24,650 bases of DNA from positions 1 through 24,650 of the forward strand of contig CALAQQ010000180.1 in assembly GCA_937888485.1 (NCBI GenBank). The letters are read 5' to 3'. Of the stretch, positions 8,573-16,665 are shown piece by piece (the stretch's first letter is position 1; each line of letters opens with the position of its first letter). Source of the DNA: an uncultured Clostridia bacterium. GTDB taxonomy: Bacteria; Bacillota; Clostridia; Oscillospirales; Acutalibacteraceae. The notes under the pieces were generated by a model. The model saw nothing but the letters and a program-made list of their open reading frames with translations. It was not told where the DNA came from and did not search any database. The translations under genes were made by a program, and so were the position numbers.

Positions 8573-9919
8573 TTAAGGTATTTTAATTATTTTTGATTTA
8601 AGAAAATCTTCAGTGATACCGAGACTTTTTCCGTCGGAGGTAATAAACACGCAAACAACATTTTCCTCATTTTCAATAATAGGAATATAATTATCGTAAT
8701 TTTCAGTATTCCATTTTAATGTCGGAATTTTAAAAACTGAATAAAGTTCATTGACCGGTTTCCCTGCAATATCCGCAGAATAAACAATCCAACTGTTTTG
8801 CGAACGGTAATTTCTTATGCCTAATGAATTGATTTCGGATTTATCCAGATTAATCAAATAACCGTCATGATAATTAACGAGAGAATATGCTACTGTTTCG
8901 AGCCCCGAGGAAGATAAACTTTTCCATTCTGTAAGATAGATGTTTTCCGCATCAAGAGCTGTGACATTATCTGATTTTCCAAAAAATGTATTCTGAACAG
9001 GAATATCAATTATCCCGTCATTGTTTATGTCCGAACAGCCTATCGGATCGAATCTCAGACTAATTGAATTGGTCATTGTTTCAGAATCAAGTAACGGCGC
9101 ACACAATTCAGAGTTTTTACCGTCCCAATAAACAACCTCCGTAATCATTTGCTGCTCACCTTTATAAGCATCAATATAGATTCTCATCGGTGCTTCTCTT
9201 GAGGTTTTTTCAGTTTTGACAGAACTGTAACTGCTTATATTGGGGTCAAGTTTTGTTTCTCCGAAAATAATGACCGAATCACCGGATAATCTCATAGCCT
9301 TGGCAACTTTCTGACTTCCGCTCGGAACATTGTTCTGAGCAATCAGAAATATATCTTTTTTTCCGTTACCGTCAATATCAACAATTTCCGAAATAAAACA
9401 AGATTCATTTGATATTTCCTTAAATTTATTTGTTACGGCATCAAGACGGTAAACACTCAGAATATTACCGGAAGCAGAACCGGAAGTATTCCATAAAACA
9501 AGAAGTTCTTTTTTTCCGTCGAAATCCATATCGGTAATTACAATGTTTTCTATTCCTGCACCGTAACCGTTAAAATCCCCGAACGAAATCCAACGATTTC
9601 CGACAAGGTCAAAATAATGCATTCTTGCAACAGAAATATCCGAATTGGTTTTATAAAATATAACAGCTTCCTGCAGTCCGTCAGAATCTATATCTTCAAC
9701 AACAATTGCAGAACGGTAATCACCTTTTTTGGGACTGCAAAGAGTCATTTCTCCATTAATGCTCTTATTAAATGACTCAACAAGATCTTCGTATTCTTCA
9801 TAATAAAGCGGAGGAGAAAGCAGTGAATCAGCAGGTAAAATGAATGAATTGGAACTGCATGACGAAAGAACAAAAAGCATAGCAATAATCATTATAAAAG
9901 AAAAAATACTTCTTTTCAT
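8573..9919 (-). CDS. Lipoprotein with FG-GAP/VCBS-like Asp-rich repeats
   Basis: A predicted secreted lipoprotein of 448 residues. The signal peptide ends in the lipobox LSSC, so C21 should be lipidated and anchored to the outer face of the membrane. The mature part carries repeated calcium-binding-like loops of the DxDxDG type: DIDSDG (76-81), DMDFDG (120-125), DIDGNG (171-176) and DINNDG (287-292). Each is followed by a hydrophobic strand such as GLQEAVIF or GKKELLVLW. This is the pattern of FG-GAP/VCBS beta-propeller blades. It is the first gene after a strong promoter (9952-9981), with a GGAGG-type ribosome site. It directly precedes the response regulator and kinase, so a role in presenting or sensing an envelope signal for that system is a reasonable inference. 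No enzymatic motif is seen. Confidence 0.8.
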   Translation of the reverse strand: MKRSIFSFIMIIAMLFVLSSCSSNSFILPADSLLSPPLYYEEYEDLVESFNKSINGEMTLCSPKKGDYRSAIVVEDIDSDGLQEAVIFYKTNSDISVARMHYFDLVGNRWISFGDFNGYGAGIENIVITDMDFDGKKELLVLWNTSGSASGNILSVYRLDAVTNKFKEISNESCFISEIVDIDGNGKKDIFLIAQNNVPSGSQKVAKAMRLSGDSVIIFGETKLDPNISSYSSVKTEKTSREAPMRIYIDAYKGEQQMITEVVYWDGKNSELCAPLLDSETMTNSISLRFDPIGCSDINNDGIIDIPVQNTFFGKSDNVTALDAENIYLTEWKSLSSSGLETVAYSLVNYHDGYLINLDKSEINSLGIRNYRSQNSWIVYSADIAGKPVNELYSVFKIPTLKWNTENYDNYIPIIENEENVVCVFITSDGKSLGITEDFLKSKIIKIP

Positions 9920-9951
9920 TATCCCACTCCTCCACGATATTTTTTCATCTT

Positions 9952-9981
9952 ATTATATCACAGTCTTTTTCCATAAATCAA
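9952..9981 (-). promoter_or_regulatory. Extended -10 promoter for the lipoprotein/two-component/scpAB operon
   Basis: On the minus strand a TTGATT at 9981-9976 is followed after 18 nt by TATAAT at 9957-9952. The TATAAT is preceded by TGA, giving an extended -10 (TGnTATAAT). The start of transcription would fall near 9945, about 25 nt before the ATG of the lipoprotein. The upstream side is an almost pure A/T block that could act as an UP element. Confidence 0.7.
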
Positions 9982-10023
9982 CTATTATTTATATAATTAA
10001 TATAATATTAATATTAAATAATT

Positions 10024-10050
10024 AAAAACCGCCCATAAAGAGCGGTTTTT
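10024..10050 (-). terminator. Rho-independent terminator after cdaR
   Basis: A 9-bp stem (AAAAACCGC pairing with GCGGTTTTT) with a 9-nt loop lies 6 nt past the cdaR stop. It ends in a T run on the minus strand. The A/T symmetry lets it work in both directions, but only minus-strand genes flank it. Confidence 0.85.
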
Positions 10051-10055
10051 TATCT

Positions 10056-11342
10056 TTACAGAATATTAAATGTTGCATAATACTCGCCAACTGACCAACA
10101 ATAACCATCATATAACCTCAGTGGAACAACAACCGAATCCAAATCAAAATTATCATATTCACCGAAATCAGCTATAAGCACAATGTTATCTTTATTAAGC
10201 TGTGATAGTTTATCACTTGGACCTATAACTGTAAGTTCAGCAAATTGGAAACCGGAAAATTCAATATTGACATCGTTGGGAAGATTATCGTATTTAAAGT
10301 TTTCGGGCACTTCTTCAAATGTCATGCTTGAAACATCGGGTACGTTTACCGTTACAACAAATTCAGTTATTGTTTCATCAAGAAGAATTGCACCTGGGAA
10401 TTCATTAGCATTGACAGGTACCGTGAAAATGTTTTCACCCGGATGAAGCATTGTAAAATCAATTTTTGTGGCAAGCTCAATGCTTTCTTTTTCTTCATTT
10501 TCATCAAAAATACCGAATGTTGCCGATGAAGGTTCAACTGAATATTCAAAGGGAATATTGTCTATATATTCGGAAGGAATATTTGAAAAAGAACAAGTAA
10601 CCGTAGGATTCTGAACTGAATAAACAGGGATTGTTACGCTGACCTTGTCTGATGTTCTTTTTACTTCCACACCTGGAACGAAAACATTATCCTTATCAAC
10701 CGGAAGTAACGTTGCAACAACAGAAGTGCTCTGATGCAAATCACCGTCAAGCTCAGCTCTTGCAACAACTCTGACAACTTTATTGATTTTCGTTTCCGGT
10801 CCGCTTACTTTTACGGTAGAAAGATCGGAAACAAGAAGTTCACCCATTTGATATCCGTCACGAACAGCTTTCTCTTTGAAAATAAGATCAGGTTCAATTT
10901 TACGCTCTAATTCTCTTGAATAATCAAAAGTTATCTTCTCGGTAACCTGGGGATAAATGCTCACAAATTCATATTCCGGTCTGACACTCTTGGATGTTAC
11001 AGTCAGTGTAAGAGCATAACTGCCCGGATAATTAACAGCACTTGTGTCAGCCACAACAAGAATATCATCCTTGATATTATCGGATTCAACTATATATCTT
11101 TTACCGCTTATCGTAACATCAACAGTAGGTTTTTCATCAATGAACGGTTCAAGTCCGGGAAAACTACTGTTAATGTTGGAACAATCAATCTCAACTTCAA
11201 CATCAGAAATAGTGGTTTGCGTTTCGGCAAATTCCGTTGCAACAATCAACCATGCAATCAATGCAAAAAGAACGGAAAATACCATAAGAAAGCGGTTATC
11301 ATAAAATAAATCACTTATTCTTTGTTTTTTTCTTTCCATCAT
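10056..11342 (-). CDS. cdaR: CdaA regulatory protein CdaR (YbbR-domain protein)
   Basis: CdaR binds and modulates the membrane diadenylate cyclase CdaA. The protein has a short basic N-terminus (MMERKKQRISDLFYDNR), one transmembrane helix at about 19-36 (VFSVLFALIAWLIVATEF) and a long extracytoplasmic region made of several YbbR-type beta domains. These show as repeating stretches such as VTISGKRYIV, KVSGPETKINKV and LTVIGPSDKLSQL. From the chosen ATG at 11342 it is 428 residues. AAGGG lies 5 nt upstream of that start. A start at 11381 would overlap cdaA by 71 nt and add residues that look non-conserved. The chosen start still overlaps the cdaA end by 32 nt. In many Firmicutes glmM follows, but here a terminator follows immediately. 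Confidence 0.9.
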   Translation of the reverse strand: MMERKKQRISDLFYDNRFLMVFSVLFALIAWLIVATEFAETQTTISDVEVEIDCSNINSSFPGLEPFIDEKPTVDVTISGKRYIVESDNIKDDILVVADTSAVNYPGSYALTLTVTSKSVRPEYEFVSIYPQVTEKITFDYSRELERKIEPDLIFKEKAVRDGYQMGELLVSDLSTVKVSGPETKINKVVRVVARAELDGDLHQSTSVVATLLPVDKDNVFVPGVEVKRTSDKVSVTIPVYSVQNPTVTCSFSNIPSEYIDNIPFEYSVEPSSATFGIFDENEEKESIELATKIDFTMLHPGENIFTVPVNANEFPGAILLDETITEFVVTVNVPDVSSMTFEEVPENFKYDNLPNDVNIEFSGFQFAELTVIGPSDKLSQLNKDNIVLIADFGEYDNFDLDSVVVPLRLYDGYCWSVGEYYATFNIL

Positions 11343-12210
11343 ATTTACCCTTAAATATTTTTTTGAATATGCTGTTATCAATTATGTTATCTGTTGGACT
11401 GTCAACCAAGAGATTAATAAGCTTTTCACGAAGCTCTGAATCGGTAAGATTTCTTTCAAGAGCTCCCTTATACGCAAGAGAAATTATGCCGGTTTCTTCC
11501 GATACTACAACAACAGCGGCATCGCTTTGTTCACTCAGTCCGAGAGCAGCTCTGTGTCTTGTGCCAAGGTCACTTGAAACATCTGTATTCTTTGTAAGAG
11601 GAAGGACACAGCCGGCCGCAACAAGCCTTCCGTTTCTCACAATAGCAGCTCCGTCATGAAGCGGTGATTTCGGGAAGAAAATATTACCCATAAGCTCATG
11701 GGTTATATAAGCATCAACAGGTTTACCCGAATTGATTACATCACCGAGAAGTGTCTGTCTTTCCATAACAATAAGCGAGCCGGTCTTACTGTCGCTCATT
11801 CTCTGAACCGCTTTTGAAATCTCGTTTATGGCTTCATTCACTGTTTTTTCTTTATCAGCACTGTTTCCCTTAAGAATAAGACTCAGACTTGTGAACTTGC
11901 TGGTACCGACCTTTTCAATAACCTGTCTGATTTCCTGTTGAAACAAAATAACAAGAATAATAAAAATATTCTGAAATAGAAATCTGAATATGTAAGAGCT
12001 TGTTTGCATATCAAGCTGAGTCACAACAAGATATGCCACAGCAAGAAGCAACAAACCTTTTATTAACTGAAAAGCTCTGGTTTCTCTGACAAGTTTAATA
12101 GCGCTGTAAACAACAAAACTTATGAGAGCAATATCAAGCAAGTCTGTTATACCAAAACTCAACGAACCGATTTTCCCGAAAAAATCGGATATATTCTCAA
12201 AAAAACTCAT
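11311..12210 (-). CDS. cdaA: Diadenylate cyclase CdaA (c-di-AMP synthase)
   Basis: CdaA condenses two ATP into the second messenger c-di-AMP, which controls potassium and osmolyte balance and cell-wall stability. The 299 residues begin with three transmembrane helices (about 22-40, 48-65 and 76-92). These are followed by the DAC domain with the catalytic DGA (186-188, in SPLHDGAAIVRNGRLVAAG) and the GTRHR motif (216-220). Both motifs are intact. The start ATG has AAAGGAG 10 nt upstream. A promoter is visible 42-71 nt upstream of the start, and the gene overlaps cdaR, as in the usual cdaA-cdaR operon. Confidence 0.97.
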   Translation of the reverse strand: MSFFENISDFFGKIGSLSFGITDLLDIALISFVVYSAIKLVRETRAFQLIKGLLLLAVAYLVVTQLDMQTSSYIFRFLFQNIFIILVILFQQEIRQVIEKVGTSKFTSLSLILKGNSADKEKTVNEAINEISKAVQRMSDSKTGSLIVMERQTLLGDVINSGKPVDAYITHELMGNIFFPKSPLHDGAAIVRNGRLVAAGCVLPLTKNTDVSSDLGTRHRAALGLSEQSDAAVVVVSEETGIISLAYKGALERNLTDSELREKLINLLVDSPTDNIIDNSIFKKIFKGKYDGKKKTKNK

Positions 12211-12251
12211 AATCAGACCACTCCTTTCCGACCTGACTCTAATTCACTGAT

Positions 12252-12281
12252 ATCATAACACATTCGGAACGAATATGTAAA
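12252..12281 (-). promoter_or_regulatory. Promoter for cdaA-cdaR
   Basis: On the minus strand TTTACA at 12281-12276 is followed after 18 nt by TATGAT at 12257-12252. The TGT before the -10 gives an extended -10 element. The leader would be about 35 nt. It sits in the 98-nt gap between ispF and cdaA. No terminator for ispF was recognised in that gap, so some read-through is possible. Confidence 0.6.
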
Positions 12282-12308
12282 TAAAATCAGAATATATTTA
12301 CAAAAAAT

Positions 12309-12782
12309 TTATTTTTCAATAAGACAAACCGCATGAGCAGAAATTCCTTCTTCTCTTCCGGTAAAACCGAGTTTCTCCTCGGTAGTGGCTTTAACACTCA
12401 CAAAATCAACCGATATATTGCAGGCAGATGCGATATTCATTCGCATTTCATCAATATAAGGTCGCATTTTGGGACGCTGTGCAAGAAGAGTAGCATCGAT
12501 ATTATTAATAGAATATCCGTCAACTTCAAGAACTTTTACAACTTCTTTGAGAAGCAAAAGACTGTCGGCTCCCTTATATTTTTCATCATTATCCGGAAAA
12601 AGACAACCTATGTCGCCTTTAGCTGCGGCACCGAGAAGAGCATCGCTTATTGCATGAAGAAGCACATCTGCATCAGAATGACCGAGAAGACCTTTTTCAT
12701 GTTCGATTTCAACGCCGCCTATAATAAGTTTTCTGCCTTCAATGAGCTTATGAACATCGTATCCGTGACCGATTCTTATCAT
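12309..12782 (-). CDS. ispF: 2-C-methyl-D-erythritol 2,4-cyclodiphosphate synthase
   Basis: IspF cyclises the CDP-ME 2-phosphate intermediate to MEcPP with release of CMP in the non-mevalonate isoprenoid pathway. The 157 residues match the family length. The zinc ligands are D9 and H11 (GYDVH) and H43 (LLHAISDALLGA). The DIG motif is at 57-59, and the C-terminal KATTEEKLGFTGREEGI block carries the nucleotide-binding TTE and GR residues. The ATG overlaps the rnmV stop as ATGA, and AGGAG lies 8 nt upstream. It is the last gene of the run that begins at the T-box. The usual neighbour ispD is absent. Confidence 0.97.
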   Translation of the reverse strand: MIRIGHGYDVHKLIEGRKLIIGGVEIEHEKGLLGHSDADVLLHAISDALLGAAAKGDIGCLFPDNDEKYKGADSLLLLKEVVKVLEVDGYSINNIDATLLAQRPKMRPYIDEMRMNIASACNISVDFVSVKATTEEKLGFTGREEGISAHAVCLIEK

Positions 12783-13378
12783 GCTTTTAACTCCTTTTGT
12801 ATTTCCTTGACATCCTCAATAAATCTGTCATATGTTGTGACACAATTAAGAACTTTAACAAGAGAATTTGCAGATAATCTTGAGGGAAATGAATAGTATT
12901 TCAACAATTCGGCTCTCTTGAGCGAGCTGTCTTCTCCACCTGTAAATCCGAGCTCATATAAATCAAGTTTGGTTATCGGTCTTTCAGGTTCGGGAGTTGA
13001 TTCACATAATACTCCGGCATTTTTAAGAGCCTTTATAATAATTTCCTCCGAAACACCTTCAACACCGATTTTTCCTTCTTTTGAGGGCTCTGTTTTGCGG
13101 CTTTCTTTGCCGAAAATATCAGGAATATATGCATGCTTTATATGTTTCTGATCGACCGTAGAACCTATAAAAGAACGGATTTTGAACCCTGCCGAATCGC
13201 TGTCAGTAAGAACAAGTATCCCTCTTTTTTCAGCGAGTTTTCTTATCATCAACTGAAGTTCCTTATCCTTAAAAATACCGAATCCGTCCGTCTGAATTAT
13301 AGGTGCATCAATAATTCCCGACAGCTTGATTTTATCATATTTTCCTTCAACAATTACAGCTTGTCTGATTTTTATCAT
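12779..13378 (-). CDS. rnmV: Ribonuclease M5
   Basis: RNase M5 trims both ends of the 5S rRNA precursor, working with ribosomal protein L18. The protein (about 199 residues) has a TOPRIM domain at its N-terminus: VIVEGKYDK with the catalytic Glu, then LVLTDSDSAGFKIR with the metal-binding Asp pair. The family-typical HAYIP and EGVSEEIIIKAL segments follow. Two adjacent ATG codons occur (13381 and 13378). The second is preferred because it sits 6 nt after AGGAG rather than 3; the first would overlap the holA stop by 1 nt. It overlaps ispF by 4 nt. In many Firmicutes rnmV sits beside ksgA, which is not the case here. Confidence 0.92.
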   Translation of the reverse strand: MIKIRQAVIVEGKYDKIKLSGIIDAPIIQTDGFGIFKDKELQLMIRKLAEKRGILVLTDSDSAGFKIRSFIGSTVDQKHIKHAYIPDIFGKESRKTEPSKEGKIGVEGVSEEIIIKALKNAGVLCESTPEPERPITKLDLYELGFTGGEDSSLKRAELLKYYSFPSRLSANSLVKVLNCVTTYDRFIEDVKEIQKELKA

Positions 13379-13380
13379 CA

Positions 13381-14409
13381 TTAACTCCTGCCTGCTCTTG
13401 CAAGTTTAACAACAGTCTGCTCAAGAACGAGTCTTTTATCAAGTGCAGAGCTCTTAAGCGTTGTGTCTGCCCAGGAAAGAATTTCAATGCACTCCCCTAT
13501 CGCTTCGAATGAAAGAGAAGAACCGTTTCTTGCAGCATTTGTAAGACGGAATTCCTTTCCTGCATAATCATAATATTTTGCTATCATTTCAGCTCTGTTG
13601 CCGGATTTGACCGCAGCCTTTGCTCTGTAAATATCCGAATACTGTACAATCAGTGCGCCGAGAATCTGAAATTCATCCTCACGCTGTTCAAACAAAAGCG
13701 AAAGTTTCCTGAACGCACTGTCAAATCTTCCTGCAATAAGGTCTTTAATCATATCAAAAACCTTCGCATCAAGACTCATTATACAAACTGCATCAACATC
13801 GCTCTTTTTTATTTCTCTTTCGCCTGCAAAAGCACATACCTTATCTGTTTCATTAAGCAACGTATTAAGGTCATTGCCGACACATGTAATCAGATATGAT
13901 GCAACGCCTTTTTCAAAAGAAGTCCCTCTTTTTTTCGCTCCGCTTTCAAGCATTTTAACAAGTTCAGGTGTTGTTTTTTTGTCGAGTTTAACATTATAGC
14001 CGTATTTTTCAAAAAGTTTTACAGCCTTATTCCATTTCGCGCCCTTCGGATTATAGCCTGCAAACGAAAAAATCAATGCACAATCCTCAGGATTATCAGA
14101 AAGAACTGTTTCAAGCTGTTCAAAACCGTTGTCGTCAAGTATATCAAGCGGAAAATCCTTGACCAAAACGCATTTTGATTCAGCCATCATCGGAACAGCT
14201 CCTGCGCTTTCATAAATATCCGAAAGTGTGGATTCTTTTCCGTCAAAGGTATGAAAATTGAAATCCGCAAAGGCTGAATCAACTGTTCTGGAAACAATCT
14301 TTTCAACATATGCCTTTTTAAGATAACTCTCTTCACCGTGAACAAGAAAAATACCAATGGGATTATTTTTTATAATTTCTTTCAGTCCGCTCTCATTAAC
14401 TGCAGGCAT
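13381..14409 (-). CDS. holA: DNA polymerase III delta subunit
   Basis: HolA is the clamp-loader subunit that opens the beta sliding clamp during chromosome replication. The 342 residues fit the family. The N-terminus IGIFLVHGEESYLKKAYV (about 18-35) is the degenerate AAA+ beginning that, as usual for delta, lacks a working Walker A. The central region (CALIFSFAGYNPKGAKWNK) and the C-terminal collar helices (LAGRFDSAFRKL-like segment, ending VLEQTVVKLA) also fit. GGGAGG sits just before the ATG. It lies 18 nt after comEC, a widespread arrangement in Firmicutes, and abuts rnmV. Confidence 0.93.
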   Translation of the reverse strand: MPAVNESGLKEIIKNNPIGIFLVHGEESYLKKAYVEKIVSRTVDSAFADFNFHTFDGKESTLSDIYESAGAVPMMAESKCVLVKDFPLDILDDNGFEQLETVLSDNPEDCALIFSFAGYNPKGAKWNKAVKLFEKYGYNVKLDKKTTPELVKMLESGAKKRGTSFEKGVASYLITCVGNDLNTLLNETDKVCAFAGEREIKKSDVDAVCIMSLDAKVFDMIKDLIAGRFDSAFRKLSLLFEQREDEFQILGALIVQYSDIYRAKAAVKSGNRAEMIAKYYDYAGKEFRLTNAARNGSSLSFEAIGECIEILSWADTTLKSSALDKRLVLEQTVVKLARAGRS

Positions 14410-14427
14410 AGTACCTCCCTTCCGGAA

Positions 14428-16647
14428 CTAATCCTCTCTGTAAGCACTGACACACCCGTCATCAGCCTTAATTATTATATCACCGCAACCCGCAGTGACA
14501 ACGCAATTTATATTTCTATCTGCAAATTCATTTTGTAAAAGCATACCCCTTGCGTTATCGGAATTGATAACAGCAATATCGGAACAGGTCATTTCTATAC
14601 CAACGGGATAATCGTTTCTTGAAATAACAACATCTGCTTTTCTATATTCTTCGGGAATCTGATTTATATCTTCAATAGGGTCAAACAGAATAAGTATCAC
14701 CGCATCTTCATTTCTGACGGATGCAAATGATTTGTTATCAACAGTCTTACATTCGATATTGAAATTTTTTGTTTCGATTTTATCGCCGAATGAACAAACA
14801 TTTCTTTTCTTCATAAGCGGTGCAAGATATTCAGGATAACCATTGCAATATATCTTTTCGGGATTAAATTCATTAATAACATCAAGCAAATACATTGATG
14901 AATTATCGTCTGAATCCGGAAAAATAACGGTATCAAGCTTATTCCCCGAATCTTCGACAGCATAACATATATTAAAGGATCCCATGAATTCACTGCCTCC
15001 GCAACCGACAAGAACTGTTTCATCGTTCCTGGTCATGACCACCGATGTACCGTTTCCGCAATCCACAATATTTATTTTCGTGATCGCTCTTTCCGATAAA
15101 GAAAATGAAATTATCGAAAAAACAAAAACAGCTGAACAAAGTAAAAAAGTAAGAACAGGATACGGTTTTCCGAAATATGCAAGGAGAAGTGAAAAAACAC
15201 AGATAAGAAAAATTGCAATCAGAATAACATATGTTTCATCAGGTTCAATTCTGAAAGACATAAATCTGAAATCAGAAAGAATATCAGAAATCCACAGAAT
15301 AAAACGAGATAAAAGACCTCCGAAATAAGCAGGAATATTAATTAAAGATGTTGTAAAACAACCGATTAAAGCACCGATTGCACAAAGAATCATACAAATT
15401 CCCGAAACTGTTACAACAATAATATTTGCAAGAAAAACAATAAAATTGAAGGTGTTTGAAAGTGATAACGCCACAGGTAAAGTAAATGTATTTGCCGCAA
15501 GCGTAATCATAGATGCAGAAACAATAAATCGAATAAATTTATGTAAAAATGTGTTTGAAATTTTATTGTAAAGGCATTCAATCTTAATGCCGATGTTTTC
15601 AGAATAAATAATAATACCTACTGTTGCAAGTGCTGATAATTGAAGACTTGCAGAGCCCATTGCAAACGGATTGAAAACAGCAATAAGCATCAATGAAAAT
15701 CCAAGAGAATTCAACGAATCACGTTTTCTCAAAACAACGTTTGATAAAAGATAGATAATCATCATTATGCCGGAACGGATAACAGAATATGTCATACCCG
15801 AAATAAGCATAAAAAGAACAACAGGGAAAATACAAAGAAAACTTGAAATTCTTAAACCGAGTTTTGTTTTTCTCAAAAGTTCAAAAACAAGCATTGACCA
15901 CAGAGAAATGTGATAACCCGAAACACATATTATATGAGATATACCGATAAACCTGAAATTATCGAGAGTTTCAGGCAAAAGACCGCTTTTATCACCGATA
16001 ATCAAGGCAACCGCTAATGCACCCGTTTCATTGGGTAAAATACGGTAAACAGCATTTTTTATTGCAGTACGAATATCAATTATCCGCTTCATAAACGGCT
16101 TATCTGACTCAGATATTTTTATTATCTCAAACTCTCCGTCACTCGGATAAGCTGCAATAAACACACCGTTTGCAATATTAGTTGAAAGGGATATGTCATT
16201 TGATTGTCCTGGAATATAGAATTTAAATTTACCTGCGACTTTATCATAAGGTTCAACATCGGCTGAAGGCGAAAAAGTTAATCTTATTTTAAGATCTACA
16301 GGTTCGGAATCAACGGTATCAAGTCTTCCGGTATAGTAACAATTGCCGTATTCGTACTCAGGTTCACTAATCAATGTCGCTGAAATTTCACAGATTTTAC
16401 CGTCATATGAAACTGCGGGGAGATAAGAATATTCAATCGAAGTAAGAAGAAGTACGCAGGCAATGACAGCAGATGCCAGCGAACAAGGAATAACACGCTC
16501 ACTTCTGACTGTTTTGATTAAAAGACTGATAACCAGAGCAACGGTAAAAACAGCCAATGCTGCAACCGTCACTCCGGTATCGTGTTTAAAAAGTAATGCA
16601 ATGGTAAAAAACACCGTAAAGCCAATAACAGCAAACGGGCGAGACAT
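14428..16647 (-). CDS. comEC: ComEC/Rec2 competence channel with degenerate C-terminal domain
   Basis: ComEC forms the membrane channel that brings single-stranded DNA into the cell in natural transformation. The 739 residues start with hydrophobic helices and an OB-like soluble domain (DUF4131 type, about 60-180). The Competence domain then shows LIIGDKSGL, the conserved GISHIICVSGYHISL and about eight more membrane helices up to about 520. The C-terminal metallo-beta-lactamase-like domain begins near residue 524 (INIVDCGNGTSVVM). The usual HxHxDH metal motif is replaced by FPDSDDNSS (about 578-586), and the LIDAG motif reads LVGCGG, so metal binding and nuclease activity are probably lost. 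GGTGAT precedes the ATG. The gene lies 18 nt after the phosphoribosyltransferase and 18 nt before holA. Confidence 0.93.
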   Translation of the reverse strand: MSRPFAVIGFTVFFTIALLFKHDTGVTVAALAVFTVALVISLLIKTVRSERVIPCSLASAVIACVLLLTSIEYSYLPAVSYDGKICEISATLISEPEYEYGNCYYTGRLDTVDSEPVDLKIRLTFSPSADVEPYDKVAGKFKFYIPGQSNDISLSTNIANGVFIAAYPSDGEFEIIKISESDKPFMKRIIDIRTAIKNAVYRILPNETGALAVALIIGDKSGLLPETLDNFRFIGISHIICVSGYHISLWSMLVFELLRKTKLGLRISSFLCIFPVVLFMLISGMTYSVIRSGIMMIIYLLSNVVLRKRDSLNSLGFSLMLIAVFNPFAMGSASLQLSALATVGIIIYSENIGIKIECLYNKISNTFLHKFIRFIVSASMITLAANTFTLPVALSLSNTFNFIVFLANIIVVTVSGICMILCAIGALIGCFTTSLINIPAYFGGLLSRFILWISDILSDFRFMSFRIEPDETYVILIAIFLICVFSLLLAYFGKPYPVLTFLLCSAVFVFSIISFSLSERAITKINIVDCGNGTSVVMTRNDETVLVGCGGSEFMGSFNICYAVEDSGNKLDTVIFPDSDDNSSMYLLDVINEFNPEKIYCNGYPEYLAPLMKKRNVCSFGDKIETKNFNIECKTVDNKSFASVRNEDAVILILFDPIEDINQIPEEYRKADVVISRNDYPVGIEMTCSDIAVINSDNARGMLLQNEFADRNINCVVTAGCGDIIIKADDGCVSAYRED

Positions 16648-16665
16648 ATTACATCACCAAATAAT

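Noticed and set aside
12333..12896. 187-residue plus-strand open frame over ispF and rnmV
   Set aside because: It is a shadow of two clearly conserved minus-strand genes and has biased, low-complexity composition.
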